The notes beneath the pieces are model-generated. The model worked only from the letters and a program-made list of their open reading frames with translations. It was not told the DNA's origin and did not search any database. The position numbers were made by a program, and so were the translations under genes. Shown piece by piece: positions 1-7,391 of a stretch of DNA of 12,800 nt. Source of the DNA: Prevotella sp. CAG:732 (GTDB taxonomy: Bacteria; Bacteroidota; Bacteroidia; Bacteroidales; Bacteroidaceae); the NCBI GenBank assembly GCA_000436035.1, contig FR893285.1, positions 13,793 through 26,592 of the forward strand. The letters are read 5' to 3'. Position 1 is the stretch's first letter, and each line of letters opens with the position of its first letter.

Positions 1-101
1 GTTGCAGGAATGCCATTGTCGCAACCCAAGTTGACTGCTGCACCGCAGCCCAGTAGTACGAGCACCATCGTGCCGGCTAACTCCGCTAAATACTTTTTCA
101 T
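1..101 (-). CDS. Aquaporin / MIP-family channel, N-terminal fragment (cut by window edge)
   Basis: Only the first 33 codons and part of the next are visible; the rest lies left of base 1. The peptide starts MKKYLAELAGTMVLVLLGCG and continues AAVNLGCDNGIPAT. This matches the first transmembrane helix of major intrinsic proteins (AqpZ/GlpF type), with the conserved Ala-Glu-x-x-Gly-Thr motif (Glu7, Gly10, Thr11) followed by Leu-x-x-Gly-Cys-Gly. Members are six-helix inner-membrane pores for water or small neutral solutes; the two NPA motifs that would prove function and selectivity are outside the window. The ATG at 99-101 is preceded by an A/T-rich leader typical of Bacteroidota. The gene lies downstream of, and in the same direction as, the GH43 gene, separated by 106 bases that hold a possible promoter. 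Water versus glycerol selectivity cannot be decided. Confidence 0.8.
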   Translation of the reverse strand, partial: MKKYLAELAGTMVLVLLGCGAAVNLGCDNGIPA

Positions 102-175
102 AATTTACTTACTTTAGTGTTAATGATTATTCGTTTATGTTTATGACCATTCTATCAAGAATAACGCACAATCCT

Positions 176-183
176 CAAAAATA
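176..183 (-). promoter_or_regulatory. Possible -7 promoter box for the aquaporin gene
   Basis: On the minus strand this reads TATTTTTG, a perfect match to the Bacteroidota -7 consensus TAnnTTTG. It lies 74 bases upstream of the aquaporin ATG, which would give a leader of about 65-70 bases. No clear TTTG -33 element lies 19-21 bases further upstream, so this is a partial match in AT-rich DNA and could be chance. If real, the aquaporin gene is transcribed separately from the GH43 gene. Confidence 0.35.
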
Positions 184-207
184 TTTTATACCGAGGAGTT
201 TTGCCGT

Positions 208-1758
208 CTATTTTTCATCATAATGGAAATAGCCGAAGTCGGCATAGCCTGCCTTGCCTTCTGCAAACATACCTAGCGTTACGCCAGTAAAGCCACCAGC
301 CACTTCTGTACTCATCAAACTGCAGTTGACGGCACATAGTTCTTGGAAGTTCTTTCCATCGTGAGAGTAATCAAAATAATACATCTCGCCATTGCTGCGA
401 ACACGCAATTTGACCGCCTTCTTCTGATTGGTGCGTAACACACTCTTCACCTCGTAGTCGATGCTCTTCAACTTGCACTTGACGGCAACCTTGTTCTTGG
501 ATACCACGAAGTCAAGATGTCCGTCATTGATTTGATAGATGGTGAGACCCGCCTCAGCCTCTCCCATAGGAGTGACCTCTGTCTCCAAGACCATGTTGGC
601 ACTTTCCTGTCGGCGTCCCAAGAAGGTAGGTTGATTGTTTTCCGTCAAAGTACCGTGAGGATGCAGACGGATGATGCGCTTGCTACCGGAGCCTAGGCGT
701 TCGTAGTTGCTGGAGATAGGATTCTGGATATACATCCACTCAGCCTTGCCTGTGGTTGGTGCGAAGTTCTTGTCGGCATCGAGATGTTTCTCCAGAGGAA
801 CAGCAGGCAATGTGTTCGCCTTCACCAAGGTGTCGATAGGCATGGCTCCATTCACGACAGGCCACTCACCTTCCTTCCACTCCACCGGAGCGAGATAAGT
901 CTCACGTCCCAGATGGTGATAGGAACCGCCATAGTTGCGATAAGCCAAGAAGACTATCCACCAAGAGCCATCAGTGGCTTGCACGAAGTCGCCATGACCA
1001 GTGCCCTGTATCTGCAAGGACTCGCCCAGACGGCTACAGTTGGTCAAGATAGGATTGGCAGGGTTGCTCTCATAAGGTCCTTCGATGTTCTTGCTGCGAG
1101 CGATCGTGAGATGATGCGCCAGTTCGGTTCCACCCTCTGAGATTAGGAGATAATAATAGCCATCCTTCTTATAGATATGTGGTCCCTCTGGGTATCTGCC
1201 TCCATCACCTTGCCACAACTTCTTGCTCTCAGTGAGCTGTTCGCCGGTCTTCGGATTGATTTCACAAAGCCAAATAGCATCGCCTGGATTGCTCACCATA
1301 TAGCACTTGCCATCCTCGAAGTAGAGCGAAGGGTCGATGCCTTGCTGCTTAAGCCACATCGGTTCGCTCCAAGGACCACGTGGGTCGGTGGCAGTCACCA
1401 TGAAGTTGCCGCCATTGCCCACATTGGTGGTAATCATATAATAGGTACCCTCATGATAACGAATGGTCGGGGCATAAATGCCGAGCCAAGAGCTAGCGCC
1501 CTTCAAAGGCAACTGACTGTCGCGGTCGAGCACATTGCCTATCTGCTGCCAATGCACCATATCCTGGCTCTGAAAGACAGGTACTCCAGGGAAATACTGG
1601 AACGAGGAGTTGACGAGATAGAAGGTATCTCCCACCCTGCATACCGAAGGGTCGGGATGATAGCCCGGTATCACTGGATTGCGATACTCCTGAGCAGATG
1701 TCGGCAACACTGCCAGCATCAGCATCAGTAAAGACATCATTAGGTTTTTCTTTTTCAT
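208..1758 (-). CDS. Secreted GH43 family glycoside hydrolase (beta-xylosidase / alpha-L-arabinofuranosidase type)
   Basis: The 516-residue protein probably removes xylose or arabinose units from xylan- or arabinan-type oligosaccharides in the periplasm or outside the cell. Residues 1-22 form a signal peptide with a likely signal peptidase I cut after Thr-Ser-Ala22; there is no lipobox cysteine. Residues about 26-310 are the five-bladed propeller with the GH43 triad in family context: Asp36 in HPDPS (general base), Asp142 in GIDPS (pKa modulator) and Glu191 in PEGPH (general acid). The motif GTGHGD at about 252-257 is also typical. Residues about 325-516 form the C-terminal beta-sandwich seen in many GH43 beta-xylosidases, with FLGRRQ and GGFTGV motifs. 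The length fits the two-domain family and the frame is intact. The ATG at 1756-1758 is favoured because it begins the signal peptide. No SusC/SusD, sensor or sulfatase gene is adjacent. Exact substrate and GH43 subfamily are not resolved. Confidence 0.92.
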   Translation of the reverse strand: MKKKNLMMSLLMLMLAVLPTSAQEYRNPVIPGYHPDPSVCRVGDTFYLVNSSFQYFPGVPVFQSQDMVHWQQIGNVLDRDSQLPLKGASSWLGIYAPTIRYHEGTYYMITTNVGNGGNFMVTATDPRGPWSEPMWLKQQGIDPSLYFEDGKCYMVSNPGDAIWLCEINPKTGEQLTESKKLWQGDGGRYPEGPHIYKKDGYYYLLISEGGTELAHHLTIARSKNIEGPYESNPANPILTNCSRLGESLQIQGTGHGDFVQATDGSWWIVFLAYRNYGGSYHHLGRETYLAPVEWKEGEWPVVNGAMPIDTLVKANTLPAVPLEKHLDADKNFAPTTGKAEWMYIQNPISSNYERLGSGSKRIIRLHPHGTLTENNQPTFLGRRQESANMVLETEVTPMGEAEAGLTIYQINDGHLDFVVSKNKVAVKCKLKSIDYEVKSVLRTNQKKAVKLRVRSNGEMYYFDYSHDGKNFQELCAVNCSLMSTEVAGGFTGVTLGMFAEGKAGYADFGYFHYDEK

Positions 1759-1817
1759 GTCATTAAGTTTTTTATATGGTTTATATATGTATAAGTTCTA
1801 TTACTTGATACGTTACC

Positions 1818-3752
1818 TCATTCTACCTTATCTATATGTAAGTTCTGTTCGATGAGTTTCTTTAGGAGGAAGGTGGCGTTTTGGTTCTTTGCCACTCCCC
1901 TCTGTATCTTATAGGTATAGGTGACATCCAAGCCCAAGTCGATCTCGAAGCAATAGTTGTGGAAGCGTCTTCCCTGTTCGGAGCCGTTTTCCATCTTGGA
2001 TAGTTCCAAGTCGTGGGTGGCGATGACACCGCTCACTGGCAAGTGGGCGATAGATTCAAGGAAGAGGCGTGAGCCATTGAGCTTATCCACCGAGTTGGTG
2101 CCCTTCAAAATCTCATCGAGGATGATGAGGGTTCTGAGGGAATCGCCTTTGCAAGCCAACTTACCTTGGCTTGCAAAGTTTGCCTTATGTTTTTGAGCAT
2201 CTCCCTTGCAGAACTGCACTAACTGTTCCAAGCGCAAGAGTTCGGCATTGAAGTAAGAGATGCCATGCGTCAAGTCGTCGGAGGTTCGCATACTAGAGAA
2301 GAGACGAAAGCGAGAAATGCGCAGAGTATCGGTAAAGACCGGCATACCCGCCATCGCCAAGATATAGTTGACGCCGAGGGAGCGCAAGAAGGTACTCTTG
2401 CCTGCCATATTGGCTCCAGTCACGATATAGTAATTGCTATCGTCTATGCAGAAGTCATTCTTCACCGCCTTGGCTCCCAAGAAAGGATGATAGAGATTCT
2501 TTGCCTCGAAGACAACAAGGCGCTCACCAATCATCTGTGCATCCGTAGCCTCAGGGTGGTTATAGCGAAAATCCGCCATGCTTACCATCGCATCCAGTTC
2601 ACTCACTATCTCAACCCATTCCTCCATCTGTGCCATATAATTGTTCTTCCATTTCAAGAATCGGCGAACCAGGAAGAAGTCGCTCAACAGGAAGCTATCG
2701 GTGAAGAACAAGCCGAGGAAGTTGCCACGGCGATCATATCCACTCAATATCTTCTCCAACTCCGAGAAAGAAGGCAAAGCCTCTGCGAGTTTCTCTTGCA
2801 TCTCCTTGCCGAGTTTGCTACTGAAAGTGCGCTGCGAGATGAGACGGAGCACTTGCGAATATGCCATCAACTGATGACGAAGTTTTCCACCGTTGCTATC
2901 TATCTTGTCAAGTGAAGACTTGCAGACGGCGAACACGACCATATACTGCACCATCACCCACCAAAGAGGAAAATCGACAGATACCTTTCCCAAGATGGCA
3001 AGAACAACGGAGGCACATATCCCCATCATCAAAAGCCAACCGACCACGAGAGCCAACCCAGAACCGAACCACGCTGGCAATGACATCTGCGAAACCTTTG
3101 CCATCGCCTCAACCACAGCAGCAGAATTGATTTTTCCGTGAGAAGATGATGATGACAAGCCTTGCGACTGTGCCATTCGATTCAACTCACCCAAGGTAAA
3201 GAACTCCAATCTCCACTGATGGGCAGACTCCGCCAAATCTTGCTGCAACTCCCTGCGACTTTCGATTTCATCAATAGACAAAGGTGTCTCACGGGAGAGG
3301 TTTGCCGCAAGAGCATCAGATCCGCCAGTCGTGATGGTATGGCAAATGCGATTGTACAAGGAGTCCTTGCCAAAGACATCCAAGTCGAAAGCATAGGCAT
3401 GGTGTGGATTCAGATAGGCTTCTCCCTTCTCATAAGACGAGAAATCTCCCTCCATCGCCTTCACCTCATCTTGGCAAACCTGCATGAGGGCTGTCTTATG
3501 CTCTATCCTTTCCTTGTTCTTGTCATCGAAATGGCGCACCAGGAAGTAAGCCACCAAAGAAAGAAAAGCAGCGCAAAGCCAAAGGTGGGTATCGCCATCG
3601 AGGGCGAAATAGCAAACCAAGCAGGTCGCCATCGCCCCGAACAACAACAGTTCACTTGTGATGAAAGCATTGTTCTTACGCTTCAAGGCTGCAACCTCGG
3701 TTGCATACTTTTCCACAGAGTGTTGATAACTTTCTTTTAATTGATTTTCCAT
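1818..3752 (-). CDS. Membrane-anchored MutS-family ATPase (MutS-related protein, not MutS1)
   Basis: The 644-residue protein has a MutS-type ABC ATPase at its C-terminus but none of the MutS mismatch-recognition domain. ATPase motifs visible: Walker A TGANMAGKST (445-454), the signature region SDDLTHGISYF (491-501), Walker B LIILDE (542-547) followed by ILKGTNS, and the switch histidine in ATHDLEL (His580). Residues about 370-400 resemble the MutS lever/clamp helix leading into the ATPase. Four hydrophobic segments (about 33-50, 55-72, 230-254 and 261-278) make two membrane hairpins, so the ATPase probably faces the cytoplasm from the inner membrane. It follows the DUF58 gene by 24 bases in the same direction, suggesting co-transcription. 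A 19-residue insertion lies between signature motif and Walker B. Family members are often annotated simply as mismatch repair protein; the architecture makes classical repair doubtful. The biochemical role is unknown. Confidence 0.85.
   Translation of the reverse strand: MENQLKESYQHSVEKYATEVAALKRKNNAFITSELLLFGAMATCLVCYFALDGDTHLWLCAAFLSLVAYFLVRHFDDKNKERIEHKTALMQVCQDEVKAMEGDFSSYEKGEAYLNPHHAYAFDLDVFGKDSLYNRICHTITTGGSDALAANLSRETPLSIDEIESRRELQQDLAESAHQWRLEFFTLGELNRMAQSQGLSSSSSHGKINSAAVVEAMAKVSQMSLPAWFGSGLALVVGWLLMMGICASVVLAILGKVSVDFPLWWVMVQYMVVFAVCKSSLDKIDSNGGKLRHQLMAYSQVLRLISQRTFSSKLGKEMQEKLAEALPSFSELEKILSGYDRRGNFLGLFFTDSFLLSDFFLVRRFLKWKNNYMAQMEEWVEIVSELDAMVSMADFRYNHPEATDAQMIGERLVVFEAKNLYHPFLGAKAVKNDFCIDDSNYYIVTGANMAGKSTFLRSLGVNYILAMAGMPVFTDTLRISRFRLFSSMRTSDDLTHGISYFNAELLRLEQLVQFCKGDAQKHKANFASQGKLACKGDSLRTLIILDEILKGTNSVDKLNGSRLFLESIAHLPVSGVIATHDLELSKMENGSEQGRRFHNYCFEIDLGLDVTYTYKIQRGVAKNQNATFLLKKLIEQNLHIDKVE
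2142..2210 (-). repeat. In-frame palindromic insertion flanked by imperfect direct repeats, inside the MutS-like gene
   Basis: A perfect 13-base inverted repeat (2147-2159 and 2166-2178) separated by 6 bases forms a strong potential hairpin. It lies inside a 57-base segment bounded by two copies of a 12-base sequence, 2142-2153 and 2199-2210, identical at 10 of 12 positions. Both copies encode Cys-Lys-Gly-Asp, so the protein reads CKGD, then 15 residues, then CKGD again. The segment sits between the ATPase signature and Walker B, where I recall relatives having only a short linker. This looks like a small element insertion or a local duplication that kept the frame. Confidence 0.65.
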
Positions 3753-3760
3753 AAGTTGTT

Positions 3761-3790
3761 TCTATGCTTGTGATTTCTATGTTTGTGACT
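3761..3790. repeat. 15-base tandem duplication covering the DUF58 stop codon
   Basis: Bases 3761-3775 and 3776-3790 are adjacent copies that differ at two positions. On the minus strand each copy supplies Ser-Gln-Thr/Ala followed by TAG, so the DUF58 gene has a second in-frame TAG 15 bases after its own. The unit is a multiple of three and the downstream MutS-like ATG is in the same frame. Confidence 0.8.
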
Positions 3791-5081
3791 TGATTTCCAA
3801 ATACTTGTTGATGACATCTACAGACAAGTTTTCTGGAGTGGTGAGCAAAGCCAAGATACCATGATTCTTCAAGGTTGACACGACCAATCGCTGTTCGTAA
3901 GCAAACTGTTCGGCGATGACATGACGATAATATTCCTCATCGGTATCAGGCCGAGTCGCTATGTATTCTTTCAACTCATTGTCAACGAAGAAGACAACCA
4001 AGAGACGATGCCTTCTGTTCAACTGGATGAGATATGGCAACTGGCGTTCCATGCTCACCTTATTGGCAAAGTTGGTATAGAGAACGACCAAAGAGCGCTT
4101 GCTCAAATGCTGATTGACATGAGCTGTCAAAGCAGAAAAGTCTGACTCTGCAAACTGTGTCTGTTGACGATAAAGCGTCTCCAAGATTTGTTGCATGTGT
4201 CCACGTCGAGCCGAAGGAGGAACGAAATCCTCAAACCGATCGCTAAACGTCATGATGCCAGCCTTGTCTTCCTTTCGCATCGCAATATACGACAACACCA
4301 AGGAGGCATTGATGGCATAATCGAGATAGGTCATACCCTGGAAGGCTTGCTGCATCACTCGCCCCTTGTCGATGACACACACAACTTGTTGCGACCGTTC
4401 ATCCTGATAGACATTGGTCATCAAGTGAGAAGTACGGGCGGTAGCTCGCCAGTTGATACGACGGAAATCATCCCCTACCACATAATCCTTGATTTGCTCA
4501 AACTCCGTATGATTGCCGATGCGGCGAATGCGCTTGATGCCCAAGTCGGTGAGGCGGTTACTGATGGCAAGCAACTCATAATGCGTCAACATCAGGTAAG
4601 AAGGATAAACCTTGACATCACAAGGCGTGCCAAGCGTAAAGCGGCGTTGCAGCAAGCCAAGAGGCGACTGGGCAAAGACACGAATATGTCCGAAGAAATA
4701 GGTTCCACGAACAGTAGGACGAAGAGCATATCTCACCTTCTTGCCCTCCCTTCTCAACAGTCTCAACTTGAAGAGCACATCACGACGCTGGAATATCGGC
4801 GGAATCTCATCAATGATTTGCAAGCGAACAGAGAAAGGATATTGACTCTCCACACGAATATCCACCTCATTATCATCTCCATTGGAGAACCTCTCCGACA
4901 TCATACGCCATGCTTGGATTCCCGTCCGATGATAAAGCAACGCCATATCCAGGAGCAGCAGCAAGCAAAAGGCACCAAGCATCCATCTCCCGACAACAAA
5001 CATCAGGGGAACTGCATAGCCCAAGCCTATCAATAGGACGAGGGCTATCCACAATGCGAAAAACCTAGGAGTCAGATACAC
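3777..5081 (-). CDS. DUF58 domain-containing protein (MoxR partner)
   Basis: With the GTG at 5079-5081 as start the protein has 434 residues. Two N-terminal membrane helices (about 8-30 and 32-50) are followed by a beta-rich segment and the DUF58 core. The hallmark is residues 189-231: Gly-Asn-x-Thr-Glu-Phe, then DYVVGDDFRRINWRATART, then a YQDERSQ-like stretch. DUF58 proteins carry a von Willebrand A-like fold and are nearly always encoded beside a MoxR AAA+ ATPase, probably as adaptor or partner. The usual metal-site DxSxS is replaced by Asp238-Lys-Gly-Arg-Val, so metal binding may be altered. The start was chosen because GTG follows the MoxR stop by 7 bases and gives the N-terminus MYLTPRFF that I recall as common in this family; an upstream TTG at 5112-5114 would overlap moxR by 26 bases. 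The gene ends 24 bases before the MutS-like gene. Client and function are unknown. Confidence 0.88.
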   Translation of the reverse strand: MYLTPRFFALWIALVLLIGLGYAVPLMFVVGRWMLGAFCLLLLLDMALLYHRTGIQAWRMMSERFSNGDDNEVDIRVESQYPFSVRLQIIDEIPPIFQRRDVLFKLRLLRREGKKVRYALRPTVRGTYFFGHIRVFAQSPLGLLQRRFTLGTPCDVKVYPSYLMLTHYELLAISNRLTDLGIKRIRRIGNHTEFEQIKDYVVGDDFRRINWRATARTSHLMTNVYQDERSQQVVCVIDKGRVMQQAFQGMTYLDYAINASLVLSYIAMRKEDKAGIMTFSDRFEDFVPPSARRGHMQQILETLYRQQTQFAESDFSALTAHVNQHLSKRSLVVLYTNFANKVSMERQLPYLIQLNRRHRLLVVFFVDNELKEYIATRPDTDEEYYRHVIAEQFAYEQRLVVSTLKNHGILALLTTPENLSVDVINKYLEIKSQT

Positions 5082-5088
5082 TTTTTTC

Positions 5089-6054
5089 CTATTTTGGTAC
5101 TTCGACCTTATCAATCAACTTCATTGCTACCTTATAAGCAGAATATCCTTCCATCTCTGCCTCTGCGGTAAGTACCAATCGATGCTGGAGGATGGATGGA
5201 GTGACCGCCTTGATGTCCTCAGGAGTAACAAAGTCTCGTCCTTGCAAGAGAGCGTATGCCTTGCTTGCCTGCAACATCGCTACCGAAGCACGAGGTGAGG
5301 CACCGAGATAGACGGCACGACTGCTACGAGTCTGCTGGACAATTTGGGTGATATAACGCAACAAGCTCTCGTCGATGACGACATCATTCATATAAGAACG
5401 AAGCTGCAACACCTCTTCCTTCGTCAAAACCGGATTGACATCAGAAAGTTTTACCAAGTCGGTACGCTGCTCATGACGTTTCAAGATTTCCAACTCATCA
5501 TCGGCGGAAGGATAACCCATGGTCACCTTCATCAAGAAACGGTCGAGCTGTGCTTCTGGCAAACGATACGTACCTTCCTGCTCCACTGGGTTCTGGGTGG
5601 CGAGGATGGTATAGAGTTCTCCCATAGGGTAAGTGGCACCATCCATACTCACCTGTCTTTCCTCCATCACCTCGAATAGCGCAGCTTGGGTCTTGGCAGG
5701 AGCACGGTTGATTTCATCCACCAATACGATGTCTGAAAAGACGGGGCCTTGATGGAACTCAAACTCCTGCGTCTTGACATTGAAGATGTTGGTACCCAGT
5801 ACATCACTCGGCATCAAGTCGGGAGTAAACTGCACACGACTGAACCGTGCATCGACCAATCGAGCTATCAGTCGAGCTAAGAGTGTCTTTGCTACTCCCG
5901 GCACGCCTTCTATCAGCACGTGACCATTTGCCAAGATGCAAGTGAGCACCAAGTCAACAGCCTGTTCTTGTCCCACGATTACCTGGGCTATCTCATGACG
6001 AAGTTTTTCTATCTTTTCAGAGAAAAGAGTCAAGTCTAATCTTTGTTCTTCCAT
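5089..6054 (-). CDS. MoxR-family AAA+ ATPase
   Basis: The 321-residue ATPase belongs to the MoxR branch of AAA+ proteins, which act as chaperone-like remodellers that mature or activate partner complexes using ATP. Motifs are complete: Walker A GVPGVAKT (50-57), Walker B IVLVDE (109-114), sensor 1 ATQNP (152-156), the LPEAQLDRF segment (165-173) that includes the arginine-finger region, and sensor 2 GASPRAS (Arg256). Length matches the family. The ATG at 6052-6054 (MEEQRLDL) is preferred over an in-frame TTG 33 bases upstream because it is a standard codon after an A-rich leader and suits the family N-terminus. The protein is soluble and cytoplasmic, with no signal or membrane segment. The DUF58 gene follows after 7 bases, the classic MoxR-DUF58 pair. 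The DUF4350 gene lies 80 bases upstream; no consensus promoter was seen in that gap, so it is probably read from the operon promoter near 10070. Confidence 0.95.
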   Translation of the reverse strand: MEEQRLDLTLFSEKIEKLRHEIAQVIVGQEQAVDLVLTCILANGHVLIEGVPGVAKTLLARLIARLVDARFSRVQFTPDLMPSDVLGTNIFNVKTQEFEFHQGPVFSDIVLVDEINRAPAKTQAALFEVMEERQVSMDGATYPMGELYTILATQNPVEQEGTYRLPEAQLDRFLMKVTMGYPSADDELEILKRHEQRTDLVKLSDVNPVLTKEEVLQLRSYMNDVVIDESLLRYITQIVQQTRSSRAVYLGASPRASVAMLQASKAYALLQGRDFVTPEDIKAVTPSILQHRLVLTAEAEMEGYSAYKVAMKLIDKVEVPK

Positions 6055-6134
6055 ATTTTTATCGTCTTGTTTCTGAAGTATAAACAATATTTTCTTGCTT
6101 TTGAAGCTACAACCATCAGTATGTCATATCATAC

Positions 6135-7391
6135 TTAAACCTTTTCCAATATATGGTTCATGGCTTCTATCATCTCTCTCATCTTCGATGGTTTGATGTC
6201 TTCCTCGGAATGGATGATGAGACGGATTTCTCGTAAGGTCTTTTGGATATAAGCTTCGCCAAGACCTGTTTTCTCAGCAAGAAATCTCACCTCGCCATCA
6301 TCGGTGTTCACATCCCGGACATCTATACCACACCTCCGCCGTAGTTCTTCGGCGAAGAAGGTGAACTTCTTGCGAACCAACTCCGCATGGGTGCATCGCT
6401 GATAATAAAGCGTACCGATGAGACGAACGAACTCCAGCGACTTGTTGAGCGGAGGAGCGATGATAGGAATGACTCGCTGCCTGCGTCGGGCGGTAGTGAC
6501 CATCAAGAGAACGACACCTAGCATCAACAGATAAAGTGCCCAACGCAAAGGAGGTCGCTTGATAAGTTCACGGAATGGAGAATAGTTGACATCCATCGTG
6601 GCATCCGTTTTCATATACGCCTCGGTACGATAAACCGGCACATCTGCCATCATCGACATCAAGCGGAAGATATACTCCGACGTGTTTCCCTCCAACATTC
6701 CATAATTAGTAAAAAGAAGAGGTGACGTGACAAAGATGACCTCGCCCTTACCATAAGGGACTGAGGCTGCAACGAGCATCGTATCTGCTTCGAACGCCAA
6801 AGAAGAATTGGTTTGCAAAGAATCAAAATCAAGATGTCCACCACTCAAACCATCCCAAACGACATAATCATGGGCAGGATACACTTGTGGTTTACCTTTC
6901 CAATTGATTGTATCCTTATACTCAGCCTCATTTCCCGTCGCCCGATTATAGATTCGAAAATAAGAAAAATAATATGCTGGTATGAACTGCAACCTAAACG
7001 TATGTTCTAACTCATTATAATAAATGGTATCCTTTGATTGATCGTCCGACTCTCTTGTCACAACCATCACCTTTCCCCCACGTCTGGCGATATTGCACAA
7101 GTGCTTGACATCAAGCTTCTTCAGATTTTGTTCATCAACAACCATCAGTACGCCGATTTTCTCAGATGGATGTTCATGATCCAATTGGCGGAATGTCTTA
7201 GATGTAACTTGGTAACCTTTCGGCATTGACTCCGTCAAGACGCTATCAAACACATAACATCCGAATGGTTGTCGATCGGCATGGTAGTAAGTGGCATTCC
7301 ATTCAAACTTCTTCGGCAACTGCATCTGCAAAGAGAACATCAGCGCAAAGAGAACCACCATCGCCAAGATAAACTTATGACTACTCTTCAT
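6135..7391 (-). CDS. DUF4350 domain-containing membrane protein
   Basis: The 418-residue protein has an N-terminal membrane anchor (about 7-23), an extracytoplasmic domain of roughly 250 residues (about 25-280) and a second helix (about 283-300) followed by a basic ARRRQR stop-transfer and a cytoplasmic tail of about 115 residues. The tail is rich in helices with charged patches. This layout and the residues around GGKVMVV and YGKGEVIFVTSPLLFTNYG fit the DUF4350 family, found in MoxR-DUF58 clusters; the large domain is thought to resemble a glutamine-amidotransferase-like fold without the catalytic residues. The ATG at 7389-7391 overlaps the end of the DUF4129 gene by 11 bases, a sign of translational coupling, and begins directly at the membrane anchor. 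A TTG start 69 bases upstream was rejected. Biochemical function is unknown; it may be the periplasmic sensor or client-binding part of the system. Confidence 0.8.
   Translation of the reverse strand: MKSSHKFILAMVVLFALMFSLQMQLPKKFEWNATYYHADRQPFGCYVFDSVLTESMPKGYQVTSKTFRQLDHEHPSEKIGVLMVVDEQNLKKLDVKHLCNIARRGGKVMVVTRESDDQSKDTIYYNELEHTFRLQFIPAYYFSYFRIYNRATGNEAEYKDTINWKGKPQVYPAHDYVVWDGLSGGHLDFDSLQTNSSLAFEADTMLVAASVPYGKGEVIFVTSPLLFTNYGMLEGNTSEYIFRLMSMMADVPVYRTEAYMKTDATMDVNYSPFRELIKRPPLRWALYLLMLGVVLLMVTTARRRQRVIPIIAPPLNKSLEFVRLIGTLYYQRCTHAELVRKKFTFFAEELRRRCGIDVRDVNTDDGEVRFLAEKTGLGEAYIQKTLREIRLIIHSEEDIKPSKMREMIEAMNHILEKV

Noticed and set aside
4164..5036. Long plus-strand open frame (290 codons) opposite the DUF58 gene
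   Set aside because: It lies entirely within a well-supported conserved gene on the other strand, has no recognisable domain, and its composition is that of an antisense shadow. The same applies to plus-strand frames at 2265-2915, 1177-1731, 3162-3740, 7390-8001 and 9405-9785.
5082..5114. TTG start for the DUF58 protein at 5112-5114
   Set aside because: It would overlap moxR by 26 bases; GTG at 5079-5081 lies 7 bases after the moxR stop and gives the family-like N-terminus.
3777..6054. Bat aerotolerance operon
   Set aside because: MoxR and DUF58 are shared with Bat operons, but no BatA/BatB VWA proteins or TPR proteins follow; a MutS-like gene follows instead.
6055..6087. TTG start for MoxR at 6085-6087
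   Set aside because: An ATG 33 bases downstream after an A-rich leader gives the usual family length and N-terminus.
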